In this document: positions 15,298-23,410 of the stretch, one piece after another | How positions within the stretch are numbered: the stretch's first letter is position 1 | Layout: the number at the start of each line of letters is the position of its first letter | Source: CAZIMM01 sp964540415 | Lineage (GTDB): Bacteria > Bacillota > Clostridia > Oscillospirales > Acutalibacteraceae | DNA: 46,358 bases | NCBI GenBank assembly: GCA_964540415.1 | Contig: CAZIMM010000009.1 | Coordinates: 1-46,358 of the forward strand | Direction: 5' to 3' | Notes under the pieces: model-generated | What the model was told of the DNA's origin: nothing | The model's database searches: none | Seen by the model: the letters and a program-made list of their open reading frames with translations, nothing else | Program-made: the position numbers and the translations under genes

Positions 15298-17517
15298 TCA
15301 CCCGAAAATTCCGCCCCAGATGTCCGCAATGGAGGCTGTTGTCTGCTCATCGGACGAGGTGGTCTGTTCGCTCGAGGAGCTTGCCGTACAGTCTGTGCAG
15401 GTTTTCGGCATATTCGTCAGCTTGTACCAACCGCTTCCGCCGACGGTGCAATGTGCTCCGGCAAGGAGTCCCGTACTTGCGCAATACGCTTTTTTGACAA
15501 CCAGCTTACCCATTTCAAACTCTTTTGAGGGCAAGTCCTTGTGAACCTTGTCAAAAACATTCTTGAAAATCTTGCCCGCAGGGTTGCCCGAAACGTTTGT
15601 TATTGCCTTCGGATGGTCATAACCGTACCATACCGCAGCAACATAATAAGGTGTGCCTCCGCAGAACCAACGGTCTTTTTCATCTGTTGTTGTACCTGTT
15701 TTTGCATAAGTCTGGAAGCCGCTGATTTTGTATGCTGTGCCTGTTCCTCCGCTGGCGGTTGTAACCGTCTGGAGCAGCTGGCACATAACATTTGCACTGT
15801 CCTCCCCTATTGCCTGGGTGTAGGTTGGATTGGTGTTGTCAAAATAGGTCGTCGTGCCGTCCGAATTTGTGACAAGGAAGTATGAATACGGTTCATAATA
15901 CTTGCCGCCGTTTCCGAATGTAGCATAAGCGGATGCCATTTCGAGAGTGGTGATGCCGTGATACATGCCGCCTGTTGCCAGCGGAGCTGGCTGAACATCC
16001 TCAACCGGGTCCGCAGTTGAAATGTGGAAATTCTTTGTGAGATATTCATATGAGCGCTCAACCCCGACAATGCTGTAAACCAGCCTTGCCGAAATGGTGT
16101 TCAGCGAACGGCAAAGACCGTTTTGCAGCGTGACGAAGCTGCCTGAGCCCTTTCCTCCGCCGTAATTTGACGGCCACATTTTTCCCTTCAGCGGGAAAGC
16201 ATAGTCCTGAATTTTTGTTGACCAGGTGGCAAGGTTACTGTCAATTGCGGGGCCGTAAGCCGTGAGCGGTTTGATGGAGGAACCCGGCTGTCTGGGTGAT
16301 GAGGTGGCACGGTTAAGGCCGCGATTTCCGGACTTCGGGCCTGCCTCACCGCAAATTGCAACAACTCTGCCGGTGTAGTCCATGATTGTCATTGCGGACT
16401 GAACCTTGTTTTCCGAGCCGCTCTCATTCGGGAAGGTTTTGCGGTTGACATAGGTGTCCTCAAGCGCCGCCTGAACCTTGGGGTCAATGCAGGCGTATAT
16501 CTTCAAGCCGCCGTAATAAACCTTTTGGGTTGCCTGGCTTTCGGTGTAGCCGAATTTTTCAACAAAGTCATCAATGAGACACTCAATGATGTAATCGACA
16601 TAAAAGCTCTGGTATGACTTTTCTTCTTTTGTTTCTTCTTCCTCTTCTTCGCTGCCGACATATCCCGGACTGTTTGTGTAAACGAGTTTATAGTTGACTG
16701 CCTCATCATACTGAGCCTGGTCAATTTTACCCTGCTCGAGCATATAGTTGAGGCACATTAGCTGACGCTCACGGTTATTGTCCGGGTTCACAAGCGGGTC
16801 GTACTGATAAGGTGCTTGGGTTATTGACGCAATAACGGCGGCTTCGGCACAGTTTATCTCCGAAACCTCCTTGCCGAAATACTTTTCAACGGCTGTCTTC
16901 ACACCGTAGCATCCCTCGCCGAGATAGAGCGTGTTCAGATACGCCTCAAGAATTGTATCCTTGGAGAAATGCTTTTCAACGTTAAGAGCCGTTTGAATCT
17001 CTTTGAATTTTCTGACAAAAGTGACTTCCTTTTTCTGCGTCAGATTCTTAATCAGCTGCTGCGTTATTGTTGAACCGCCCTGACCTGAATTGTAGTAAAT
17101 CGTCGCGGAGGCGATAGTACGAATCCAGTCAACGCCTGAATGGTCCTTGAAGCGCTTGTCCTCCAAAGCGATGAATGCATCCTGCAAAACCTTCGGCATT
17201 TCGTCAAGGCTCAGCCAGATTCTGTTTTCCGCACCGTGAAGCCTCATGAGCTCAGCTTCGTTGCCATCACTGTTACGGTAATATATGATTGAGGTCTGAT
17301 TCTGATTGACCTGATATTCACGCAAATCAATCAGCATGTCACCGTTGGATACGGCGATGGTGTTTATCAGCACAAAACCACAGACGATGCACACCGTCAG
17401 CACGCACGAAAGCAGCACCGAGACGAACACAAGCCGCCCGATGTGCTTACCGTTTTTGTCCTTGACTTTTTTCACCCTTTTTTGAGGGGTCTGCTGCTGA
17501 ACAGAACCGTTATTCAT
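15298..17517 (-). CDS. Class A penicillin-binding protein (PBP1A type)
   Basis: A 739-residue bifunctional peptidoglycan synthase. After a basic cytoplasmic tail, a membrane helix (about residues 30-55) leads to the GT51 transglycosylase domain with ALEDKRFKDHSGVDW (catalytic Glu) and GGSTITQQLIKNL, and then to the transpeptidase domain with SSIK (active-site Ser), SLN and KTGTT. A short Glu-rich insert (SEEEEEETKEEK) lies between the domains, and the C-terminus ends in a Ser/Thr-rich tail. The ATG at 17517 has GAGGTG eight bases upstream. It heads a probable seven-gene operon running to the glycerol-1-phosphate dehydrogenase gene. Confidence 0.95.
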   Translation of the reverse strand: MNNGSVQQQTPQKRVKKVKDKNGKHIGRLVFVSVLLSCVLTVCIVCGFVLINTIAVSNGDMLIDLREYQVNQNQTSIIYYRNSDGNEAELMRLHGAENRIWLSLDEMPKVLQDAFIALEDKRFKDHSGVDWIRTIASATIYYNSGQGGSTITQQLIKNLTQKKEVTFVRKFKEIQTALNVEKHFSKDTILEAYLNTLYLGEGCYGVKTAVEKYFGKEVSEINCAEAAVIASITQAPYQYDPLVNPDNNRERQLMCLNYMLEQGKIDQAQYDEAVNYKLVYTNSPGYVGSEEEEEETKEEKSYQSFYVDYIIECLIDDFVEKFGYTESQATQKVYYGGLKIYACIDPKVQAALEDTYVNRKTFPNESGSENKVQSAMTIMDYTGRVVAICGEAGPKSGNRGLNRATSSPRQPGSSIKPLTAYGPAIDSNLATWSTKIQDYAFPLKGKMWPSNYGGGKGSGSFVTLQNGLCRSLNTISARLVYSIVGVERSYEYLTKNFHISTADPVEDVQPAPLATGGMYHGITTLEMASAYATFGNGGKYYEPYSYFLVTNSDGTTTYFDNTNPTYTQAIGEDSANVMCQLLQTVTTASGGTGTAYKISGFQTYAKTGTTTDEKDRWFCGGTPYYVAAVWYGYDHPKAITNVSGNPAGKIFKNVFDKVHKDLPSKEFEMGKLVVKKAYCASTGLLAGAHCTVGGSGWYKLTNMPKTCTDCTASSSSEQTTSSDEQTTASIADIWGGIFG

Positions 17518-17569
17518 CGAATTACACCTCAGAAAAAACACATATGAATCAACAGAATATTATCGATAT

Positions 17570-17598
17570 ATTATAACATACTTTGACATTTTTTTAAA
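17570..17598 (-). promoter_or_regulatory. Promoter of the pbp1A operon
   Basis: Minus strand -10 TATAAT (17570-17575) with a weaker -35 TTTAAA (17593-17598) at 17 bases. It overlaps the divergent promoter of the BofC-like gene, so the two may exclude each other. Confidence 0.5.
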
Positions 17599-17611
17599 TA
17601 CAAATTAGAAT
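17583..17611 (+). promoter_or_regulatory. Promoter of the BofC-like gene
   Basis: -35 TTGACA (17583-17588) and -10 TAGAAT (17606-17611) with a 17-base spacer; this is a strong SigA-type match, with 62 bases to the start codon. Confidence 0.65.
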
Positions 17612-17673
17612 TTTGAATACGCCGTCCTCAATAAGGGAAAAATATACACAAACCAAAACGGGAGGCCGGAAAA

Positions 17674-17970
17674 ATGAGAGGTTTAAGTTTGCTTGCAGCC
17701 GCCGGAGTATGCCTCACCCTGTTTGCGTGCGGTACTGTTTTTTCCTATGAAAATGCAAAGGGAAAGCAAAACAACGAAGCAACGGTTTGCGATTATGTGC
17801 TGGGTGAATACAACGGGTATATTGCGGTTTTTTGCGGCGATGAACCGTCGGAGGTTTTTGAGTGCAAGCTCAGCAGTCTGCCGGAGGAGGAGGCGCAGAA
17901 GCTTCGTGAAGGAATACACGCAAAAAACGAAGAGGAACTGCAGCTTCTGATTGAAGCATACACAAGTTAG
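17674..17970 (+). CDS. Small exported protein with BofC C-terminal-like domain
   Basis: A 98-residue protein with an N-terminal hydrophobic export or anchor segment (about residues 4-24, containing Cys19 in a poor lipobox context). A compact domain follows: YVLGEYNGYIAVFCGDEPSEVFECKLSSLP and, after a helix, LIEAYTS. This resembles the C-terminal domain of BofC, the forespore protein that regulates intercompartmental sigma-K signalling in Bacillus; clostridial relatives usually carry only this domain. GGGAGG precedes the ATG. The stop codon overlaps that of the convergent UPF0210 gene in the four bases TTAG. Its function in this organism is unknown. Confidence 0.75.
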   Translation: MRGLSLLAAAGVCLTLFACGTVFSYENAKGKQNNEATVCDYVLGEYNGYIAVFCGDEPSEVFECKLSSLPEEEAQKLREGIHAKNEEELQLLIEAYTS

Positions 17971-19322
17971 TTTTTCAGGCTCTGCAGCGGTGCAGGGATT
18001 CTGCCGCCGCGTGAAATAAGTTTTTCCGCCGAGGCGGTGTTCAGCTTCATCACGGGTCCGCTTCCGAGCAAGCCGCCGAAGTTCAGCTCGTCTCCGGGCT
18101 TTTTCCCGACGGCGGGTATAACTCTGACAGCGGTTGTTTTTGAATTGACCATACCGATTGCCGCCTCGTCCGCGATTATGGCGGATATGGTGGAAGCCGG
18201 AGTGTCACCGGGGATAACAATCATATCAAGCCCGACGGAGCAAACGGCTGTCATGGCTTCAAGCTTTTCTATGATGAGTGAGCCGCTTCTTGCCGCGTCA
18301 ATCATTCCCCTGTCTTCCGTAACGGGAATGAATGCGCCGGAAAGTCCGCCGACATGGGAGGAGGCCATTGTGCCTCCCTTTTTTACTGCGTCATTAAGCA
18401 GTGCGAGCGCTGCGGTTGTGCCGTGAGTTCCGCATTGCTCCAGCCCCATTTCCTCGAGAATGTGAGCGACGGAATCACCGACCTCCGGAGTCGGTGCGAG
18501 CGACAAGTCAACAATTCCGAACGGAACATCGAGCCGTCTTGAAGCTTCACGCGCCACGAGCTGCCCGACGCGGGTGATTTTGAATGCGGTTTTCTTTACG
18601 CAGTCTGCAACATCAGTAAGGTCTCCGTCCGGAATTTTCGCAAGCGCCGCGCGTACAACTCCCGGGCCGGAAACGCCGACGTTTATCACGCACTCCGGCT
18701 CGCCGGCACCGTGAAAAGCACCCGCCATGAACGGGTTGTCATCGGGAGCGTTGCAGAACACAACGAGCTTCGCACAACCGATACAGTCCCTGTCGCTCGT
18801 GACCTGAGCGCATTTGACAACGGTCTCTCCCATGAGCTTCACTGCGTCCATGTTTATTCCGGTTTTTGTTGACCCGATATTGACGCTCGAGCAGATATGT
18901 TCTGTTTCACTCAATGCTTCGGGAATGCTGCGAATCAGCTCCGCGTCGCCGCTTGCAAAACCTTTTTGAACAAGTGCGGAATAACCGCCGATAAAATTCA
19001 CTCCGACAGTGCGCGCCGCCCGCTCAAGTGTTTTTGCAAAAAGGACAGGGTCACCCTTGGCACTTGCGCAGAGCATTGCAATCGGAGTTACGGCAATACG
19101 CTTATTGATTATCGGAATTCCGTATTCGTGCTCGATTTCCTCACCGACCGCAACAAGGCGCTCGGCTTTTCGGGCAATTTTATCATACACCTTTTGGCAG
19201 GAACGTCCGATATCGTCCGTACAGCAATCCAGCAGGGATATTCCCATGGTTATCGTGCGGATGTCGAGGTGTTCATTTTCTATCATCCCGATTGTTTCGA
19301 GGATGTCAACAGTGTTAATCAT
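17967..19322 (-). CDS. UPF0210 (DUF711) PFL-family protein
   Basis: A 451-residue cytoplasmic protein of the UPF0210/DUF711 family, which has a glycyl-radical-enzyme-like (PFL) fold in structural classification but no proven reaction. Characteristic stretches are GISLLDCCTDDI, VNFIGGYSALVQKG, SVNIGSTKTGINMDAVKLMG, GVSGPGVVRAAL, SLAPTPEVGDSVAHILEEMG and the C-terminal GRIPAPLQSLKN. GGGAGG lies nine bases before the ATG. It lies 21 bases after the ACT-domain gene. This pairing is conserved across many Firmicutes, which suggests that the ACT protein senses an amino acid or related ligand for the UPF0210 protein. Confidence 0.94.
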   Translation of the reverse strand: MINTVDILETIGMIENEHLDIRTITMGISLLDCCTDDIGRSCQKVYDKIARKAERLVAVGEEIEHEYGIPIINKRIAVTPIAMLCASAKGDPVLFAKTLERAARTVGVNFIGGYSALVQKGFASGDAELIRSIPEALSETEHICSSVNIGSTKTGINMDAVKLMGETVVKCAQVTSDRDCIGCAKLVVFCNAPDDNPFMAGAFHGAGEPECVINVGVSGPGVVRAALAKIPDGDLTDVADCVKKTAFKITRVGQLVAREASRRLDVPFGIVDLSLAPTPEVGDSVAHILEEMGLEQCGTHGTTAALALLNDAVKKGGTMASSHVGGLSGAFIPVTEDRGMIDAARSGSLIIEKLEAMTAVCSVGLDMIVIPGDTPASTISAIIADEAAIGMVNSKTTAVRVIPAVGKKPGDELNFGGLLGSGPVMKLNTASAEKLISRGGRIPAPLQSLKN

Positions 19323-19343
19323 TTTCCGTGCCCTCCCGGATAA

Positions 19344-19613
19344 TCAGATTCTGTGCATGGAGTTAAAAATGTCCTCGTGCATAACATGAACAGCAAGCCC
19401 GATTTCCTTGCCAGAATCAGTCAGCACATCGGAAAACTCCGAAAAAACGCCCTTGATTGACGAGGTGTCAACGAGCATAATCATGCAGAACATGTCCTGA
19501 AGTATTGACTGCGAAACCTCAATGACATTGACATTATACTCCGCACAGTGCCCCGAAATGCGGGACAGTATTCCGACCATATCCTTGCCGACAACGGTGA
19601 TAACAGCTCTCAT
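19344..19613 (-). CDS. ACT domain protein, UPF0237 family
   Basis: An 89-residue protein consisting of a single ACT domain: MRAVITVVGKDMVGILSRISGHCAEYNVNV at the front, then a strand with DMFCMIMLVD and a helix-strand end IGLAVHVMHEDIFNSMHRI. ACT domains bind amino acids or similar small ligands and form dimers. The length equals that of UPF0237 members. It is the first gene of the operon with UPF0210 and is preceded by a leader of about 115 bases with a GC-rich hairpin. The ligand is unknown. Confidence 0.94.
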   Translation of the reverse strand: MRAVITVVGKDMVGILSRISGHCAEYNVNVIEVSQSILQDMFCMIMLVDTSSIKGVFSEFSDVLTDSGKEIGLAVHVMHEDIFNSMHRI

Positions 19614-19700
19614 TTTTATTCCTCCGAAAGTTTATAAAAGGCAATCTCACAGCTTGTCCGGACGTTTCATTAATTAAGAAAGCAAAGGAGAAGCCTCAGT

Positions 19701-19727
19701 GGCGCGCAACCGCAGCTGTACCGCGCC
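19701..19727 (-). promoter_or_regulatory. Structured leader hairpin upstream of the ACT-UPF0210 operon
   Basis: GGCGCG and CGCGCC form a six-base-pair stem with a 15-base loop containing CAGCTG. It begins about ten bases after the -10 box, so it sits at the 5' end of a leader of about 115 bases. The leader also contains the palindrome GTCCGGAC nearer the gene. No known riboswitch class is matched; a regulatory RNA or transcript-stabilising hairpin is inferred. Confidence 0.45.
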
Positions 19728-19738
19728 GACGTGGGGTA

Positions 19739-19767
19739 ATTATACCACACGTTTTGAGGAATATCAA
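19739..19767 (-). promoter_or_regulatory. Promoter of the ACT-UPF0210 operon
   Basis: Minus strand -35 TTGATA (19762-19767) and -10 TATAAT (19739-19744) with a 17-base spacer; a strong SigA match. Confidence 0.7.
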
Positions 19768-19781
19768 GCAATGGTGCCTAA

Positions 19782-19812
19782 TTGTAACCTTCATGACGAC
19801 TATTTGTAACCT
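19782..19812 (-). promoter_or_regulatory. Direct repeats upstream of the ACT promoter
   Basis: AGGTTACAA occurs twice on the minus strand (19782-19790 and 19804-19812), 22 bases apart and thus close to two helical turns. The nearer copy lies 15 bases upstream of the -35. This placement suits an activator or wrapping repressor. Confidence 0.4.
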
Positions 19813-19836
19813 ATCACATAAATTTAACAACCCGCC

Positions 19837-19863
19837 CGCCGCTGGTTTATAAACCTTTCGGCG
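19837..19863 (-). terminator. Hairpin after sigG, weak terminator candidate
   Basis: CGCCG and CGGCG arms enclose the perfect palindrome GGTTTATAAACC. It lies 26 bases after the sigG stop codon. It is followed on the minus strand by only a loose T-rich stretch, so termination may be inefficient. Confidence 0.4.
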
Positions 19864-19888
19864 AACGGGAGCTGTATCGGGAGGCAGC

Positions 19889-20671
19889 TTACGCTCCCTG
19901 CCCTGTTTTTCCCTTGATTTTGTTGAGAGCTCCCTTTTCGAGGCGGGACACCTGTGCCTGCGAAATGCCGACCTCACGGGCAACCTCCATTTGCGTTTTG
20001 CCCTGAAGAAAGCGCATATTCAGTATACGCTTTTCTCTGACGTTCAGCTCATCAATTGACTGTCTGAGCAATATTTCGTCTATCCAACCGTCATCCGAGT
20101 TGAAATCTCCTATCTGATCCATAACGAAGATTGTGTCGCCTCCGTCCGAGTAAACCGGCTCATAGAGCGAAACGGGGTCAACAATTGATTCAAGCGCAAT
20201 TACCACTTCCTCCCGGCGGAGGTTCATGTCGGCGGCGATTTCCTCAACAGTCGGGTCTCGGCCAAGCTCGTTTATCAGCTTGTCCCTGACCTGAATTGCG
20301 TGATATGCTGTGTCGCGCATGGAACGGCTGACCCGGACAGGATTGTTGTCCCGAAGATAGCGCCGAACTTCACCGATTATCATGGGCACGGCGTAAGTGC
20401 TGAACCTCACTCCCTGCTCAATGTCAAAATGGTCAATTGACTTTATCAGTCCGATACAGCCGACCTGAAACAAATCGTCCAGATTTTCGTTGCGGTTTGA
20501 GAAGCGTTGGATAACGCTGAGCACCAGGCGGAGATTTCCGCTTATCATTTCTTCCCGGGCTGCCTTGTCACCGTCCTTTATCCGATTGAGCAGCTCCCGT
20601 TTTTCGCTTTCCTTCAAGACCTTGAGCTTTGCCGTGTTCACTCCGCAAATTTCAACTTTGTTATATTGCAT
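19889..20671 (-). CDS. sigG: RNA polymerase sporulation sigma factor SigG
   Basis: A 260-residue late forespore sigma factor. The N-terminus NKVEICGVNTAKLKVL is the SigG hallmark. Region 2 follows with GNLRLVLSVIQRF, LDDLFQVGCIGLIKSIDHFD and FSTYAVPMIIGEVRRYLRDNN; region 3 with VRVSRSMRDTAYHA; and region 4 with NMRFLQGKTQMEVAREVGISQAQVSRLEK. I chose the ATG at 20671, after GGAGGGATAAG, because it gives exactly the family N-terminus; a longer frame adds 30 unrelated residues. A SigF/SigG-like promoter lies about 30 bases upstream, in line with activation in the forespore. No spoIIG genes lie beside it, unlike in Bacillus. Confidence 0.97.
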   Translation of the reverse strand: MQYNKVEICGVNTAKLKVLKESEKRELLNRIKDGDKAAREEMISGNLRLVLSVIQRFSNRNENLDDLFQVGCIGLIKSIDHFDIEQGVRFSTYAVPMIIGEVRRYLRDNNPVRVSRSMRDTAYHAIQVRDKLINELGRDPTVEEIAADMNLRREEVVIALESIVDPVSLYEPVYSDGGDTIFVMDQIGDFNSDDGWIDEILLRQSIDELNVREKRILNMRFLQGKTQMEVAREVGISQAQVSRLEKGALNKIKGKTGQGA

Positions 20672-20701
20672 CTTATCCCTCCGACAAAATCCATGTATAT
20701 G

Positions 20702-20731
20702 AATTATTGCCTGTGGCGGGACAAAACATAC
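20702..20731 (-). promoter_or_regulatory. SigF/SigG-type promoter candidate for sigG
   Basis: Minus strand GGCAATAATT (20702-20711) fits the forespore -10 pattern GGNNANANTW at every fixed position. A -35 of GTATG (20727-20731, four of five against GYWTA) lies 15 bases upstream. Confidence 0.5.
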
Positions 20732-20818
20732 AGCTTTTAAAAACTCTGTTATATCTTGCAATTCATCGCAAAGGATGGTAGACTTTATATGGTAAAAATA
20801 TGAAAACTGAGGTGTTAT

Positions 20819-23047
20819 ATGAAATTTGATTTTACGGGACTGTGCGTTTTTGTTTCGGATGAGGCTTGCTCAAAAGCGGCGTCAATGTTTTGCGAGGAAA
20901 TCCTTGCGCGGACAGGGGTTACACCGGAGTACGGTGACGGTAAGCCCTGCGTCCGATTTGAAATAGACACAGCCCATGCTCTGCCGAACAAGGACAGCTA
21001 TTCCCTGTCGCTCAGAGACAGCACCCTGACGGTGTGCGCACAGGGTATACGCGGACTGATTTACGGATACTCATATTTTTTGAGAAAAACAGAATACAGC
21101 GGCAAAAAAATTACACTTATCAAAGACATAACCGGAACATATATTCCCGACAAGGAAATCCGCGGTCATCAGTGCGGATATCGCACAACCCCCAACACCT
21201 ATGACGCGTGGGACAAGAAGGAATATGCCGCTTTTTACCGCGACATAATGATGTTCGGATGCAATTATTGCGAGCACATCCCAACCGAGGGCAAGCATAA
21301 TCCGAAAAACGCCGTGATGAAATACACCACGCACGAAATGGCCATAATCGGTGAACAGCTTGCTGACGAAGTTGACCTCAACGTGTCGCTCTGGTATCCC
21401 AACGACAGCACGGATACTCACGAACAGGCTGTTGCCGAACGCCGTGAGGTCTTTAAAAAATCGCCGAGAATCAACATCGTTTTTCCTCCGGGAGGCGACC
21501 CGGGAGACATGCCGGGGGATGAATTTGTTGAACGCTGCCGCTGCATTTCACGCGCGCTCAAGGAGATTAAACCCGATGCACAAATGTGGCCGTCGGCTCA
21601 GCAGCCGCACTCTCAGGTTAACTGGGGCAACGACTTTATTGAGGCAATGGAACAGCTTCCCGATGAGATTGACGGTGTTATCACCGGCCCGAATCGCGCA
21701 TTTCCGCTGGATACCCTGCGCCGCCGGCTTCCGATGAAATACCCGATCCGCCTGTATCCCGACATCACTCACAACGTGCGCTGTGAATACCCGGTTCACT
21801 TCACACAGGACGATTGGCATTTTGCGCTGATAAACGGCTTAAGCCGCGAGTGTGTGAATCCACGTCCGACTGAATACAGGCAGATTCATCGCATGACAAG
21901 CCGATATGTCCTCGGGAGTGTCAGTTATTCCGAGGGAGTCAATGACGATGTGAACAAGTTCGTCTGGAGCGACATGGACTTTTTCCCGGATGTAACACTG
22001 CGCGAAACCCTTTCGGATTATGCACGTGCGTTTTATTACGGGCTGCCCGTTGAAGAAGTTGTTGACGGCATACTCGGGCTGGAGCTGAATTGGGTCGGCG
22101 ACCCTGCCGAAAATTCGCAGATAGAGAATACGCTGAACATCTGGGAAAGACTGTATGAGAAATATCCGTCGCAGAAAAACAACTGGCGGTTTGTTATGCA
22201 TCTGTTCAGAGCAAAGTGTGATGCACTCATCCGACGCCGCAGGCTCTTTGAGCTGAATCTCGTCGATGAAGCCGTTTATCTTCTGAAAAAGGGTGAATAC
22301 GAACAGGCAGAGCAGATTCTGGACACACCGTTTGACGAAACATATCTTCGCCTTCGCAGTGAAATTTCCGCACACGCCGAAGCCTTGTTCAAGCTCATAG
22401 GAATGCAGCTGGACGTGGAGCATTATCACGCCGACTCCTGGGAGCGCGGCGCAACACTCGAAACGATTGATTTGCCGGTGACCGACAGACTGTGGCTGAA
22501 AAAAAAGCTCGAAAAAGCTCTTTCTCTGCCCCGTGCCGACGGTGAGAAGCTGATAAATGCTGTTCTGAACCGAAATTCGCTTTTGCCGGATGAATACCGC
22601 TTTTCACTCGCGGAGCACGGCTTCGATGTTCTCGGCGAAAAGCAGGTCGGCGAGTTTTATATTAATTATCAGGGTGACCGTCCGAACGTCAACAACGGAG
22701 ATATCCCGATGTCGATGCTGAAGCTTTATGACCACTTCACCTTCCGCTGCCGCCTCGGCGGTTTTCTGCCCGGAAGGGACTATGTTTTAACAGTAGCGTT
22801 TTCAAAAAACTGCATTGAACTGCTTAACGGGTTTTATGTCAAGGCAAATGACAGAATCATTTACAGCGGCAAGCCTTACGGCGGTTCGGTGAGTGAGGAG
22901 TTCACCGAAGAGCTGCTCGCACCAGGCTTTGTCGGAATCAGCTACACCCTTCCCGCCGACGTGTTTGAAAACGGTTGTGTTGCACTCGAAATCGGCGAAC
23001 CGATTGCCGGCGTGATGCTCTCCGAGTTCTGGATAAAGCGCAAATAA
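20819..23047 (+). CDS. Cytoplasmic GH67/GH20-like glycoside hydrolase-family protein
   Basis: A 742-residue protein without signal peptide. The N-terminal 120 residues look like the alpha/beta accessory domain found before the barrel in GH67 and GH20 enzymes (RGLIYGYSYFLRKTEY). A likely TIM barrel then begins at IRGHQCGYRTTPNTYDAWDKKEY and runs through NVSLWYPND, FPPGGDPGDMPGDE, DGVITGPNRAFPL, PIRLYPDITHN, ECVNPRPTEYRQI and SYSEGVNDDVNKFVWS. A helical region and a C-terminal beta domain follow. I recall this barrel pattern from uncharacterised bacterial proteins annotated as alpha-glucuronidase-like. GAGGTG precedes the ATG. It stands alone, divergent from sigG, with no sugar transporter or regulator beside it. 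The substrate is unknown. Confidence 0.72.
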   Translation: MKFDFTGLCVFVSDEACSKAASMFCEEILARTGVTPEYGDGKPCVRFEIDTAHALPNKDSYSLSLRDSTLTVCAQGIRGLIYGYSYFLRKTEYSGKKITLIKDITGTYIPDKEIRGHQCGYRTTPNTYDAWDKKEYAAFYRDIMMFGCNYCEHIPTEGKHNPKNAVMKYTTHEMAIIGEQLADEVDLNVSLWYPNDSTDTHEQAVAERREVFKKSPRINIVFPPGGDPGDMPGDEFVERCRCISRALKEIKPDAQMWPSAQQPHSQVNWGNDFIEAMEQLPDEIDGVITGPNRAFPLDTLRRRLPMKYPIRLYPDITHNVRCEYPVHFTQDDWHFALINGLSRECVNPRPTEYRQIHRMTSRYVLGSVSYSEGVNDDVNKFVWSDMDFFPDVTLRETLSDYARAFYYGLPVEEVVDGILGLELNWVGDPAENSQIENTLNIWERLYEKYPSQKNNWRFVMHLFRAKCDALIRRRRLFELNLVDEAVYLLKKGEYEQAEQILDTPFDETYLRLRSEISAHAEALFKLIGMQLDVEHYHADSWERGATLETIDLPVTDRLWLKKKLEKALSLPRADGEKLINAVLNRNSLLPDEYRFSLAEHGFDVLGEKQVGEFYINYQGDRPNVNNGDIPMSMLKLYDHFTFRCRLGGFLPGRDYVLTVAFSKNCIELLNGFYVKANDRIIYSGKPYGGSVSEEFTEELLAPGFVGISYTLPADVFENGCVALEIGEPIAGVMLSEFWIKRK

Positions 23048-23254
23048 AAGCGAAACAGCGCAGCCGTTGAGAGCATATAATCGGTTAAATTGTTCAAATA
23101 ATTTGTGACCGGATTTGAATAACCGCATTTTGCACTTTGATGAAAAAGCTTCGCGTATTTTGCCGTTCATTTTTCAAATTGATATAACTTTCCTTAAATA
23201 AGGGAGCTTATACCGCAAAAGATATGAAATGAAGCATTATAAGCGGAGGGAAAA

Positions 23255-23410
23255 ATGAACACAGAACAGTATTTGCGAATGCGAATTGAAGAAATTGCGG
23301 TTGAGCTGCAGGACAGAAACCTGCCACTGAAACACAGAATTAACCAAGAACAAGCGCTAAAATTCTATATCAGAGACCTGCGCGAGAGACAAAAAAAGCG
23401 CTCCGATTGA
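23255..23410 (+). CDS. Small protein of 51 residues, unknown function
   Basis: A short frame starting ATG after a strong AGCGGAGGG site. The product, MNTEQYLRMRIEEIAVELQD at its start and RDLRERQKKRSD at its end, is charged and predicted helical throughout, with no Cys and no membrane segment. The stop codon TGA falls in the loop of the terminator hairpin shared with the opposite surface operon. No family is recognised. The ribosome site, codon quality and position support a real gene; a DNA- or RNA-binding or adaptor role would be a guess. I see no gene in the 207 bases before it. Confidence 0.65.
   Translation: MNTEQYLRMRIEEIAVELQDRNLPLKHRINQEQALKFYIRDLRERQKKRSD

Noticed and set aside
19620..19740. 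Cobalamin riboswitch, suggested by GCCACTG in the ACT leader
   Set aside because: The leader is only about 115 bases and lacks the B12 box and the rest of the core; the heptamer is likely chance.
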